NCBI GenBank assembly: GCA_030704615.1
Contig: CM060732.1
Span: forward strand, 1,984,001 to 2,048,000
Direction of reading: 5' to 3'
From: Takakia lepidozioides
Taxonomy: Eukaryota > Streptophyta > Takakiopsida > Takakiales > Takakiaceae
Length of the DNA stretch: 64,000 nucleotides
Shown here: piece by piece, positions 11,930-22,041 of the stretch
Layout of the letters: every line of letters starts with the position of its first letter
Numbering within the stretch: position 1 is the stretch's first letter
Translations under genes and position numbers: made by a program
Notes under the pieces: generated by a model
What the model saw: only the letters and a program-made list of their open reading frames with translations
The model's database searches: none
What the model was told of the DNA's origin: nothing

Positions 11930-13240
11930 GTGCCACTAGTTGCTGGCGAGAGTGCCGGTTCGAGCACTAGCGATACTAGTGGGTACACGAAACAAGGTGT
12001 GCGGTTTAGGCCACCTTCACCTCCTGTGTCTTCTACGAAAGGTTCTGATTCGGATTGTGAATCAGGAGGACTCACACCAGCGGTGCAAGTTGTTTCTTTG
12101 CCATTGTTGTGGGATACAATGGAGGAGATGTATGGAGCTACCAAGGGGCCACGTAGGTACTCTGGAGAAGTGGGCACCATTGAGCTGGACGATTTTATCC
12201 AAGAGTTTGATAGTTGGTGTGATTTGCAGCAAATGCTCAATCCACAACTATTTACGCCTTTCACGGCATGGAAGGGGCTATTTCAGCACCTTGAGGGGCC
12301 GCCCATAGATGATTACCATGAGTTCAGGCGGGGGCATGAGGTTGAGATCGAGGAGTGGAGGCTGTACTGGTCACCCGACTATGTCTCCATCACTAGGGGC
12401 ACTAGAGCCATGAGGGCAGTGGCTACACCTGCAGCTGCACCGGCAGTTTTAACAAGCAGCAGTGGGACTAGTGGGACTGGTGGTACCGTAGCTACGACGT
12501 CCACCCAAGCCACTGCCGCACCAGCACCAATACCCATGCCTGCCTTCAACCCTGTTGTGGAGTTCTTCGAAGAGTTGAGAAGAAACTACCAAGGGGTGAT
12601 GACAGAGACGTTGCGGAGCTTGCAAGAGTTCCAACAGAAACCTACTGAGAGCTTGAGGGAGGCTTTCACTCGCATGAGGCGCTTGATAAGTGTAACCCAA
12701 GGGGTTACGGAAGCTCAGGCAATCCAATTCTGGTATGGGATATTGGACAAGGAGCTGAGGAGAAGGGTGCGGGATGCAACTCTCCTACAAGCGGCCCAAC
12801 CCACCTTAGCAAATGTGTTTTTGCTGGTAGAGCGGATAGAGCTCAACATGGTGGAGGAACGAGTGGTCATGGTGGGATTTGCTAAGGAGACACCACGGGA
12901 TAGTGGTGCTCCTAGCCAACCACTACCTCAACATGCTCAAGGCAACAAGGGGGCTCAGGTGAAGCCCAGGGAAGGACAAAGAGGACCTCACATGCAGGGG
13001 TCTCGTTTGCAGGCCAACAACGGGCGGATGTGGTGTGTTGGACATGTGGAGGACCCCATGTCAAGAAGGATTGCCTAGAGAACGGCAAAGGGTTGGCTTA
13101 GGTACAGCCTGCACAGTTGCAGTGTGGGCATTGTGACAAGTTTGGGCATGGAGAGGCCCAGTGTTATGACTTGCATCCTGAGTTGCAGCCAGACCAGTTC
13201 CAATGGAACAATGGTGGCCGGGGGCGAGGTGGAGCAGCTC
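11930..13240 (+). pseudogene. gag of gypsy element A
   Basis: An open frame at 11930-13078 (382 codons) shows a gag-like core: 'FDSWCDLQQMLNPQLFTPF' near residues 90-110, an Ala/Thr-rich linker, then a helical capsid-like region ('ESLREAFTRMRRLI', 'AIQFWYGILDKELRRRVRDA'). The frame is lost at about 13020. In the next frame two zinc knuckles are visible: 'CWTCGGPHVKKDC' (about 13034-13072), then after an in-frame stop 'CGHCDKFGHGEAQC' (about 13122-13163), followed by an RGG-like 'GGRGRGGAAQRGRGG'. The order capsid then CCHC knuckles is that of Ty3/gypsy gag, which packages element RNA. The frameshift and the stop make this copy non-functional. The true gag start may lie before 11930. Confidence 0.8.
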
Positions 13241-13433
13241 AGAGAGGACGAGGTGGCCAGGCACGAGATGCAGGCCAAGGGCAAGCTTAGCATGGCCAGG
13301 GACGAGGAGGTCAGGGTGGTGACCAAGGCATGGCCAACCGGCTTCAACAGCTAGAGCAGCGGCTTGCTGCCATGGCCACAGCTCAGGTGGTACCAGCTCC
13401 AAGGGTCCACCTCCTACTCCTGAGGGAGGAGAT

Positions 13434-14714
13434 ATGGGAGGCATGGGATTCATGTGCGGAGCAGCACTACCACTAGTGCAGGTGGAGTCTGCTGCAGCCG
13501 TGACTCGAAGAGCAGCACGAGTTCCTGAGCCACGAGGTGCGGAGGTGGAGTTGGATCCACGATGTGGGGAGGCAAGTCGTCAGGCTAGGCTGCCTCAATC
13601 ATTCACATTGGCGGAGACAGTGTCGACGCCATCCATGGACGTACCTAGTTCTCGCCCGACTGCTACCGAGGCGGAGATTACTGTGCCATTGGGGAGAGCC
13701 ACACGGGCAGCACCACTACTTGCTGCCAAGGCTACGACAGCTAGTGTGCTGCTGGGGGCGGCCACATCTGTGTGCCAGGCTCCATTGTTCTCGGCTACCA
13801 TGATTGCGACGCTGGGGATAAGACCAACTGAGGTGTTCAGGCTGGCAGCTACACTCTGTGAGAGTAAGGAGGTTACTTCATCTTCTGCGGAGATAGTGGG
13901 AGGTGTAGTGACGGAGGGATCCTCGGATGTGAGGGTCAAGACTGCCACGGCGGCGCCATGGCAATCTGCAGCTGCCAAGTTGGCGGAGCTGCCAGCTAGG
14001 CCAGCCATTGAGCGCGCCATGGTGACACCTGGGGTTGTCATGTTAGACAACCAGGATGGCATTTTCTGTTTGAGTGGACCAGCAGGCAAGAGATACTGGC
14101 CACTGCGAGTCTTGGACTCGGGAGCTCAGCCATTGATGCTGGGCAGAGCTGCTATTGCAGGCTTGGGCCTCATGAAGGCGGACATGGAGCCTTGTCCTTT
14201 CCAGATACAGACATCTCTGGGAGGATCGGAGCAAGCTCGGGGCATGACACGGCGTGAGTTGGCTATCAGACTACGGCCGGATCACCCTAAAGATGGCTCA
14301 GTGATGCGAGTCAAGGCCATTATGACAGACGCGGTCTCGTACGATGTCCTGGTTGGTGAGGCAGTGTTGTACCCCATGGGCTTCACCCTGGATTTTTGGG
14401 AGGAGTCAGCTTCCTATAGGCCTGGATGGCAGTCAGGGGAGGGCCGGCGTGTGCAGCTCCCTGTGACGTTCATAGGAGGAGTTGCGGTTGCCCAGCGAGG
14501 CAAGATGCCGACACTAGCAGCATTCACAGTTGCAGTGAGTTGGCCTGGAGAGTTGCTTGAGAGCAACGCTCATTCAGAGGATGTGTCACCTCCGGGAGAG
14601 CAGGATGACATGTATGGTATGACGGAGTTGCCTGCCATGATTGCTCAGACTCCATTGTGGGGCACGAGCAAGGATTTGCAGCAGGTTGCTGATCGACAGG
14701 TGCAACGAGCCTAG
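13434..14714 (+). CDS. Aspartic protease region of gypsy element A
   Basis: A 426-codon open frame. Residues 1-200 are Ala/Thr/Ser-rich with no recognised fold. At about residue 225 comes 'VLDSGAQPLMLGRAAIAGLG', a retropepsin-like active site with catalytic Asp codon at 14115-14117 and the usual D-S-G. It is followed by 'VSYDVLVGEAVLYPMGFTLD', which fits the second half of a retropepsin fold ('DVLLG'-type motif). Retropepsins cleave the element polyprotein. The frame is uninterrupted but ends at TAG 14712-14714, just before the methyltransferase. Whether it was originally fused to gag or methyltransferase cannot be told from this copy. Confidence 0.7.
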   Translation: MGGMGFMCGAALPLVQVESAAAVTRRAARVPEPRGAEVELDPRCGEASRQARLPQSFTLAETVSTPSMDVPSSRPTATEAEITVPLGRATRAAPLLAAKATTASVLLGAATSVCQAPLFSATMIATLGIRPTEVFRLAATLCESKEVTSSSAEIVGGVVTEGSSDVRVKTATAAPWQSAAAKLAELPARPAIERAMVTPGVVMLDNQDGIFCLSGPAGKRYWPLRVLDSGAQPLMLGRAAIAGLGLMKADMEPCPFQIQTSLGGSEQARGMTRRELAIRLRPDHPKDGSVMRVKAIMTDAVSYDVLVGEAVLYPMGFTLDFWEESASYRPGWQSGEGRRVQLPVTFIGGVAVAQRGKMPTLAAFTVAVSWPGELLESNAHSEDVSPPGEQDDMYGMTELPAMIAQTPLWGTSKDLQQVADRQVQRA

Positions 14715-14826
14715 GTAGAGGCGTTTGTACCGTCAGGAGAGGAGGAGAGTGCGGGGACTGCACCAGGACCACCTCAGTTGTCACCATCGGATACCACACC
14801 TATTGTGTGGCAGTATTCGGATGAAG

Positions 14827-15810
14827 GCATTTGATTTCTGGACTTGTTTGGCGGGATCAGCACCGGATTGGCTGTTGTACTACAGGCAGGTGTACGAGTT
14901 TGGCGTTACCTGTATGTGGAGAGGATGAGACTGCACGACGCATCTCCCTACGACATGTTGCTCAGTTGGTGCAGCAATACCCTGAGTTGTTGTCGGTGTC
15001 TGTAGTTCATGGATATCAGCAGGCCTTGCTAGCAGACATTTTTTTGCTCTGGGCGCATGATTTGGAGCGGGTTGGCTCCATTGATTTGGTAGTGGCACGT
15101 TGCCCCTGCCAAGGGCATTCATCAGCCGGGCATGGCAATGGATTGCGAGACTCGAGGTCGGGTCTGTTTTGGGAGATGGTGCGGGTTTTGCGCCACTTAC
15201 AGCTTCATCAAACTGTATCTCCAGCATACATCTAGAATGTGTCATTGGGCGATTCTCGGGCCAGGGTGATGGCAAGTGTGCATCAAGTCCGGTCGTGGCT
15301 TGGGTCAACAGTGTTGTTGGATGCAGCTGCAGTGGGGTCATGGGCTCATCGTCCATGGCTATGGTGGACTAACTTGATGCCACCCGCACTGCTCAAGCGT
15401 GCATTTGATGGGGTGCAGCGGCCAGCACACCTCACAGTGGATAGTATTTTGGATACAAGGAGGCAGTCTCAGTGTGTGAGACACGATGACCGGTCGCCTT
15501 TGGCAGTGTTCAACAAGGTGGGTCAACCACAGCCCACTACCCACACTGCTCAGCTTCCCAAGATCGCATGCTTTTCGGGATCGTAGACCTGGCCTCCTGT
15601 GTGATGCCCAGTTGCAACAGTTATTGGAGCCCAATGCCAACGAGCGTGAGCGGGCAATGGGTTTTACCACTGGTACCACGCGCGTGTCATCTCTTTCTGA
15701 GGCATCAATGTCGTCAGGTTGGGGGCAAGCAAGGGATCTCAATTGCTTGACCTGGATCATCAACCTGAGTATGGCTGAGCAGCGCAAGTTGCAGACAACT
15801 TCTCTCACTA
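14827..15810 (+). pseudogene. C5 cytosine DNA methyltransferase domain of element A (DNMT3/DRM-like)
   Basis: C5-MTase motifs occur in standard order. Motif I (SAM binding) 'FLDLFGGISTGLAVVLQAG' at about 14831-14890. Motif IV with the catalytic Cys 'PCQGHSSAG' (Cys codon 15107-15109), preceded by 'IDLVVA'. Motif VI 'ENV' region at about 15232-15240, here ruined by TAG. Motif VIII-like 'AHRPWLWWTNLMP' at about 15345-15385. A motif IX/X-like end 'RERAMGFTTGTT' and 'GQARDLNCLTWII' at about 15650-15765. The 'AHR..LWW.NL' and 'LDLFGGI.TGL' style is closest to the DNMT3/DRM branch. Such enzymes methylate cytosine C5 using SAM. Relative to element B one G is missing in 'gagaggatgag' (about 14920), which frameshifts motif I from motif IV, and further breaks follow around 15240 and 15590. 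The domain sits between protease and RT, so it is part of the element. Confidence 0.87.
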
Positions 15811-16129
15811 CATGTCCCTTGACAGACTCCTTGCCTACCTAGATGGTACAGGCAGTGAGTGGGGGCGAGCAGGTGAGGACCACGGGGTGCAGACATCCAT
15901 GGCACACGTGGGAGGTGCTCGAGGTTCAGAGGGAGTTTGGCAAGCCAAGGCGGCGGTGATGATGAGGTTGGGATTCTTCTCGGGTTGAGGAGGTCCTTAA
16001 GGATGAGATGATGGGGCAGGATGAGGCCTTGTCATTAACAGAACAGGCAGTGGGCACTGCTCAAGAGTTTGCAGCATAACAACCACGGGACACGTCTCCT
16101 ACTCGAAGTCTGCTGGACTTAAGGTTGCC
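15811..16129 (+). other. Methyltransferase-RT linker of element A
   Basis: Homologous to the linker in element B (about 25200-25560, minus strand), which in B encodes an acidic stretch 'SSRDEEVLNDEMMGQDEAL'. In A the frame is broken. It has no known domain and is probably a spacer between the methyltransferase and RT in the polyprotein. Confidence 0.55.
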
Positions 16130-16345
16130 AGTTACGGAGGACAATTGGGACTTGACATTGTATTGTCATCGGACGAGAAACGACGTATATGGCAATTCCT
16201 GAGGGCTTACAGGGACCGTTTTGCCTCTCGTGCTATGGTGGAGGAGCATGAGAGACATGTTCAGGTGGTGCATCAACCGGGTTTGGTCAATCGGGATGCG
16301 GATGGATTGAGTCGCAATCCATGCACGAGCCAGCAGTGATGACAT
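16130..16345 (+). pseudogene. RT/RNase H remnant of element A after two internal deletions
   Basis: The frame reads 'SSDEKRRIWQFLRAYRDRFAS', then directly 'AMVEEHERH', then 'QVVHQPGLVNRDADGLSRNP'. In element B these three pieces are separated by about 540 nt (catalytic RT core including YIDD) and about 700 nt (RT thumb, connection and RNase H). Both deletions are absent from B, so element A lost them secondarily and cannot encode a polymerase. The second junction has short similarity at its ends (ttcagg-ggt), consistent with slippage or microhomology joining. Confidence 0.85.
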
Positions 16346-16599
16346 TGGAGCTCGTGGCATGGTGAGATGGACGAGGATATGGTGCCCGTGAGGGCATGCA
16401 TCATCTGCCTTTTTTGTGTATCTTGGCATCGGGAGGTCAGGTTGGACCTACAACAGAGTGACTGTAAAGGAGTGTCTGAGGACCCTGAGGCTAGTGATGA
16501 CCAGGTGGTGCCAGAGATATACATGAGAATTCAGTTGTGTTGGACTACCCCTCCGCAATGGAGACCACCGGCAAGCCACTGTGACTGCCAAGGAGAGGG

Positions 16600-17500
16600 A
16601 TCGGATCCTGCAACGAGCCAAGAAGTTCAAGTGGGAGGGGTACACCTACTCCGAGTGTGGGAGGATGGTCGGGTGAGGATTGTGCCTCACCCAACAGAAC
16701 GTGCATGGTTAGTGCGGCATGCCCATAAGGAGTTGGGGCATTTTGGAGTGCGACGCACTCATAGTCTACTGCCCCTGCAATATTGTGGCGTGGCAATGCA
16801 CACATAGTGCAAACGGTTCATGGGGCTAGGTGCATGGTGTGTGACAGGTACGTTGCTTCATTCATGCAATGCCCCCTACACCCCCCATTTGGCAAATCCT
16901 CTTCCGATCATGGGATTGGGCTACAGATGGAGTCTTGACTTTGCAGGACCGTTACCACTGACGATGCGCCACCACAAATATGTGTTGGTGATGGTGGAGC
17001 ACTTCTCTGAGTGGATTGAGTTGGGTCCGTTGCCTGACAAGGCTAGTCAGGGGCTACGTAATCATTCTTGGATCGTGTGCTTATCCGATTTGGTGCTCCA
17101 GCTGACGGACCAAGGGAGAGAGTTCTTGTGGGAGTTTCAGGCTTTGTGTGATAAAGCCTTGATAGACCACCGCATTCACCCATTTCTCGCGGAATCATCC
17201 TTAGGCCGTGGCTTTGGCAGAATATTGTGGCAGACGGTGAAGAGGGGTTTGGCTTACGAAGTGACCCCTAGGAATTGGGATCTTCAGGTACCTTGGTTAG
17301 TGCCATGGCTACAGGTTCAGCAAGCAAGCATCACTTGCCTCCTTCTCACCATATTTCTTTCTCTTTGGCCGAGAGCCGAATTTGCCTGCAACCATTCGTA
17401 GGGACACTGCTCAAGTCTTTAACCTTGACGATCTGGACGTGTAGGTACGTGCATGTGATCAGCGTGCAGAGTTTTTAAAAAAAAGTCATGCCCATGGCTT
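16600..17500 (+). pseudogene. Integrase of element A
   Basis: Pieces align with element B integrase. The H2C2 zinc-binding part is 'RHAHKELGHFGVRRTHSLL' at about 16714-16770. The core with first Asp is 'WSLDFAGPLPLTM' at about 16930-16965. The second Asp lies in 'LTDQGREFL' at about 17102-17128. The third-acid region around 17160-17240 is scrambled by frameshifts. The largest open piece is 16820-17401. Integrase inserts element cDNA into chromosomes; this copy is non-functional. Confidence 0.82.
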
Positions 17501-17609
17501 TTGAGAACCTTGCCATTGCATAGCACCGTGATACGTTGAGGTATGCCACTATACGTGGTTTGGATGTATCGTCCTGGGGTTCGGGGTTTAGCCTGGTGAC
17601 TATGTTTAT

Positions 17610-18104
17610 TTGCAGCAGACTGCTCCTACGACCCTGGATGTCACTGCAGGGCGTGTTATTCTGAGGGTCCGAGAGGTGTTGCCCTCAGGGGTCCTGATCT
17701 TGGAGGGTCGGGATGGCATGACTTGGAAGGATCATGTGCGTAATTGTGCGCCATGTCACCTTCCCAATGTCTATGGCAGAGTTGATCCAAACTTGGCAGT
17801 GGTACCTGCTGGTTTGAGGTGCATGCTCTGTGGGTCTGCCAAAGGGGCAGCCACCATGCTGGTGTGTGATCGATGCTCAAGAGGTTGGCACATGGGATGC
17901 TCGACACCACCTCTTGAGAGGGTTCCTGATGGAGATTGGTTTATGTCCACACTGCTTGGGATAGTGGTAGTGGATATGACAGTGGCAGCTAACAAAACAT
18001 GGGAGGCCAAGCTCATAGGAGTCAATACACGAGATCCCCGGCTCAAGTTCACAGGTTGCAAGACGGCGACTAACGTGGGGCAACTCTTGCACCCGGCCTC
18101 TTGA
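17610..18104 (+). pseudogene. Integrase C-terminal part plus PHD finger of element A
   Basis: The frame begins 'QQTAPTTLDVTAGRVILRVRE', an SH3-like integrase tail shared with element B. About 30 residues further is a PHD finger: 'CMLCGSAKGAATMLVCDRC' then 'GWHMGC'. The last Cys pair is lost because one extra T at about 17940 shifts the frame ('DGDWFMST' instead of a DWLCPHC-type end). PHD fingers bind histone H3 tails. In many plant gypsy elements this position is held by a chromodomain, so the PHD finger may be the chromatin-targeting module here. Confidence 0.82.
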
Positions 18105-18392
18105 TCTATCGAGTTTGAGTGTAGTAGGGACAGTTGTTGGAGGACTTAGTGAGGCTATAGTCACTATCACATCTTGTGGCTACCTGGACTTAGAGGGACC
18201 TAAGCACCAGCTAGGGGGGCGATTGTGTGGACTAGTGACTGCCATAGTGGGCAGCATAGTGGCAGCCTAGTGGTTGGACTAGTGGCTGGACATGGTGGAC
18301 TAGTGGTATACATACATTGTGGTTGTGCACAGTTGTTGTGTGGTTTTTGGACAGCGATGTAGTTATGTAATGATATGTATGCGCACGACAGC

Positions 18393-18709
18393 TGTCACGT
18401 TATTTCACCACTAGTGTGAAACTAGCTATGAAATAGCTAGCTTTTACATATTGATATTTGGGATTGGCCCAAGTATCAATCCAGGGATCAAGGCAGATTT
18501 AGGCCCTGGAGTGGTTATCTTCACGACAAGCGCGGGAGGCTCATCTTTCTCGAGTTGAGCCTCGCCGTGCCTAGATGGCGCTGTGGTGTGGATTCCCCAT
18601 GGCGTGGGGTGCACTTGGCTTGACTTGTATTTGAGTGATGAGTTTATATATGCATGAGTTTATGCTTCAGCTTTGTGAGCTCGCATGAGCTTGTGCTTGT
18701 ATTCTTCAT
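18393..18709 (+). repeat. 3' LTR of element A
   Basis: Begins TGTCACGTTATTTCACC and ends ATTCTTCA; direct repeat of 10398-10710. It contains three successive inverted repeats: 18422-18440 (ctagctat/atagctag), 18451-18479 and 18480-18510 (tccaggg/ccctgga). Confidence 0.87.
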
Positions 18710-19747
18710 AGGGTTAGGAGGCACGGAAATAGGGTCATGTGAAGTTGGAATGTGGCACCAGTGGACTCGTCATAGCAATGAAATGCAACATTTTATTGCA
18801 AATTTTGTGGCAAGCCACATCTATACAAGTGTGTCCTAACTGTCATAGCCGGAATGGGCACTACTCTCTTACACCCTCCGAGGAACTTGCCCCACCTTCC
18901 TCCTCATCCCCCTCATCCCCCCCATCCTCCGAGCTCTGTGATGCATCAGTTCCACTATGCCTCTCAAAAATTCCGTCCTCTCCTTAGGGGACTGTCCACC
19001 TCACCTCCTGGGAATCTTCTGCCTCTTCTCCCCTACTTTCCTCAGCAGAATCCAAAAAGAATGTCAATACCAGCAGAAGCCAAAAAGGGTCTTTCAATGA
19101 AATAAGAGAGCGAAGGGAGGTGCCTCACGAAATCAGGAGGCGAGTTACAATGCGACCACTCACTCGTAAACCCAACGACGCAATGGCGTGAGCGCGCGAG
19201 CGTACGCTCACGCAAGAGTGACGTGGCGTAAGCGTCATGTCAGCATGCTGATGTGGCGGCAAATGATGACGTGGCACTGTCCGTCATCTGCCACGTCAGT
19301 ATTAACATGCGCCGCCTATAACCAAGGATGGTCCTATGACCGTGGAATTAATGCAGGGAATCTTGCCTAAATAGAATCAAGACTACCATGAGGCCTACAA
19401 TTGTAGCATCCAACATTGTGCAATTACAAATGCTTGTTTCACTTTTACAATTACGAGGACGAGAAAATATCCTCACAAAGTGTGCGCCATAGAGGCTGCC
19501 ACGGGAAGACCTTCCTCCCTCCTCAAATAACAATGAGAGTTGGGATCATCTTCAAAAGATGATTGTAGTGCATAGCGACAGCAAGAGTGTAGACTTCGAA
19601 CGGTGCAATGACAAATGTGCTTTTAAAAGTTGTCACTCAGAGCTCACTCAGTATAGTTGGAGGCCATATCATTGCACCGCCGACGAATTGATGTGAATTA
19701 CACATTTCAAATCGTGGTCGTCCACATACCACATTGCATAGTTGATG
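18710..19747. other. Spacer with GC-rich inverted repeats
   Basis: No gene recognised. At about 18890-18950 there is a C/T-rich stretch. At 19160-19300 several inverted repeats cluster: gcgtgagcg/cgctcacgc (about 19186-19213) and a perfect 10-bp pair tgacgtggca/tgccacgtca (19267-19276 and 19289-19298). A further tgacgtggc copy lies near 19219. This could be the terminal region of a MULE-like element next to M2, or bZIP-type ACGT motifs. Confidence 0.45.
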
Positions 19748-21436
19748 CTACCCATGTGTTGTATCCCGCTGCAATAGAGTATCGACCTCGTTGAAACTCA
19801 TAGTGGCCTGGTGAATGAAGTTCTCACGTTTGGGATCGCAAACCATCCTCTTCAAAAATATGAAATACAAATGTTTGCAGGGTATGACTTTACCTCTCTT
19901 GCCCAAACTGGTTGATAGCATATTCACAAAATCAGGACATGTGCAATTGGGGAAATTGGAAACCTTGATGTCGTAGGTCCTGTCATGAACAGCAGATATG
20001 GAAGTGATGATTGTGAATACCCGACCATATCCTGGATTGGGTACTTCCGTGGTGCTTCCAACACGAGCTTGGAGCATTCTTGCAGACTCCACTTTGCCAA
20101 AGTGTTCAGCGGTTGGAGGGAAACGCCGAATGAGCTTTCCATCTCGTTTGGTTGGCCACAAGTCAGGATTTGCCGGGGGGACCCGGGAGGACGCAGAAGT
20201 AGTAGCACATGCATGGAGTTGGGGTTGTCTTGCAAGGGAAAAGTCTGCCTCCTCCAGCATTTCAATCTCCTGAAATCTGAGATGTGTTCCCACCTTCACG
20301 GGCCAAACGGTTGGAGGAGATGGCTTCATCACTACGGAAGGACGCACAGTTCCATGCATACATCTGGCACAATCATCTGCGCAGAACCAGAACTTGTGGT
20401 TCTTGGCTTCTGGTTGACCGTATGGACGCATCAAACCCGTGAAAGTCGGAGCAGGAGTTCGGGCACCACCTCTGGATATAGATGAAGTGCACTTCTCGAA
20501 ATTAGTTGCCCTGATCGCTGTACATTTCACACGAGACCCTACACTTGTGCGTCCTATGTGCCAAACGTGGTCGGGGCATGCAGACTCAAGCACATCAAGG
20601 GGGTTGTTTCTCTCCTACACCATTTCAGTGGCACTGTTTGATGCTGGAGCTTGCCGTCGTGTTGGAGGTTCCTCCACAATGGAGGTTCCGGCATGGAGCT
20701 GTCATGCAGGGGAACACGAGGCTTCGAGAAATTATCACGGTCTGCCCTGTGCGAATCGGAATCCGAACCAGGTGGAGTGTTCAATTTCCTCTTACAGGAG
20801 CCGAATCTCTCTTCCCCTTCAAGATGTGGAACTCTAGAAACAAGTGGCGTTCCCTGGGCATACATGCTCACCGCCCGTGCTATCTTAATTGGATCCCTAG
20901 ATCTGTTTGCAGCACGCAACATCAACTCCCATTTGTCCGGACCTTTGCCACCAACCCCACCTCGCAAGAAATCACGGTATCGGGTTTGTTGTTGCAAGGC
21001 ACGTATCAAATCATCTGTTGTTGCCACATACAAATCCCAACCTCGTTTCCCAGACTGCTGCAACCATGCGTTGTGCACAGTTTCTGCCAAATTGCAAGAT
21101 GGCATGTCCGCCATTTCCTCAATGGACATGTTCTGCAAAGTGGAGAACCATACTTCAAAACAGTGAATAGAAAACAACATAAAGAAAGCGAGGACACAAT
21201 AAAATGGAAAGTAAATGTATGAATAAGAAGAAATATAAGCCTCGTACCACTGGCATGGCTGCTCCCCACTGTCTATACCGGAAGTGCCAAAACGCCAGCC
21301 AATCTTCCAATGCTCTCATATTCTCAAGTGATGCAGCTCCAGAAGAGAACCACCAGGCACGAATTGTTTGGAACAAAGTGTCCGCATCCAGTCTCATCAT
21401 TGTTCTAGCATCTTTGTACTTTGTCGTGCACATACA
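19748..21436 (-). pseudogene. MULE-type transposase remnant, C-terminal part with SWIM zinc finger (M2)
   Basis: Read from 21436 downwards. The first piece (to about 21250) encodes 'FQTIRAWWFSSGAASLENM' and 'LAFWHFRYRQWGAAM'. Then about 21130-20560 encodes 'ADMPSCNLAETVHNAWLQQ' and 'TTDDLIRALQQQTRYRDFL'. Then 20593-19748 carries a CxC...CxH SWIM finger, 'FPNCTCPDFVNM' followed about 15 residues later by 'VIPCKHLYFIFL'. The order core then SWIM is that of MULE/FAR1-type transposases, where SWIM contributes to DNA or protein binding. The pieces are in different frames, possibly because of one intron (about 21250-21180) plus decay. The 5' part is cut off at 21436 by gypsy element B. Confidence 0.78.
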
Positions 21437-21694
21437 TATCGGGATGGCATAACTTGGAAGGACCATGTGCGTAATCGTGCGCCATGTCACCTTCCGAATG
21501 TCGATGGCATGATAGACCCAAACTTGGCAGTGGTATCTGCAGGTTTGAGGTGCATGTTGTGTGGGTCTGCTAGAGGGGCAGCCACCATGCTGGTGTGTGA
21601 TCGATGCTCTAGAGGTTGGCATATGGGATGCTTGACTCCACCTCTTGAGATGGTTCCGGATGAGGATTGGTTATGTCCACATTGCATTGGATAA
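21437..21694 (+). CDS. PHD finger fragment of element B (in inverted segment)
   Basis: The frame encodes 'WKDHVRN', then a complete C4HC3 PHD finger: 'CMLC', 11 residues, 'CDRC', 'GWHMGC', 14 residues, 'CPHC', ending at TAA 21692-21694. All eight ligands are present, unlike the copy in element A. 'GWH' supplies the aromatic residue common in H3K4me-reading PHD fingers. It is now detached from its integrase by the inversion. In element A the same domain is continuous with the integrase tail. Confidence 0.85.
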   Translation, partial: YRDGITWKDHVRNRAPCHLPNVDGMIDPNLAVVSAGLRCMLCGSARGAATMLVCDRCSRGWHMGCLTPPLEMVPDEDWLCPHCIG

Positions 21695-22041
21695 TGGGAG
21701 TGGATACAACCATGGAAGACTAACAAGAAACGCAAGGCCCAGCTACTAGGAGACCTTGAACACACGAGGTCCTGGCTCAAGTTCACAGATTGCAAGACGG
21801 CGACTAACGATGGGGCTACTCTTGTACCCGGCCTCTTGGTCTATAGGGTTTGAGTGCAATAGGGACAGTGATAGAGGACTTAGTACGACTGTGGCTATTA
21901 CATCTTGTAGCTATCTGGAGGTAGAGGGACCTATCCACCAGCTAGGGGGGCGATTGTGGCAGACTACTTTATTGTGCATATATGTGTGGTGTGGTTTGGA
22001 CAGCGATGTAGTTGTGTAGCGATATGTATGCGCACGACAGC

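Larger units (their letters stand above)
10398..18709 (+). mobile_element. Ty3/gypsy LTR retrotransposon A carrying DNA methyltransferase and PHD finger
   Basis: Two direct LTRs of about 315 bp (10398-10710 and 18393-18709) enclose plus-strand coding remnants in the order gag (11930-13240), aspartic protease (13434-14714), C5 DNA methyltransferase (14827-15810), RT/RNase H remnant (16130-16340), integrase (16600-17500) and PHD finger (17800-17965). The RT-RNaseH-integrase order defines Ty3/gypsy. The copy is dead: gag, methyltransferase, integrase and PHD all carry frameshifts or stops, and most of RT and RNase H is deleted. LTR ends fit TG...CA at 18393/18709, but the flanks (actct / taggg) are not a target-site duplication, so one edge may be rearranged. 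Comparison with element B (21.4-26.5 kb) shows which disruptions are specific to this copy. Confidence 0.88.

Noticed and set aside
11911-12264. Minus-strand frame opposite gag
   Set aside because: Shadow of the gag frame; the plus strand carries the conserved features.
10393-18714. Target-site duplication around element A
   Set aside because: The five bases on each side (actct and taggg) do not match.
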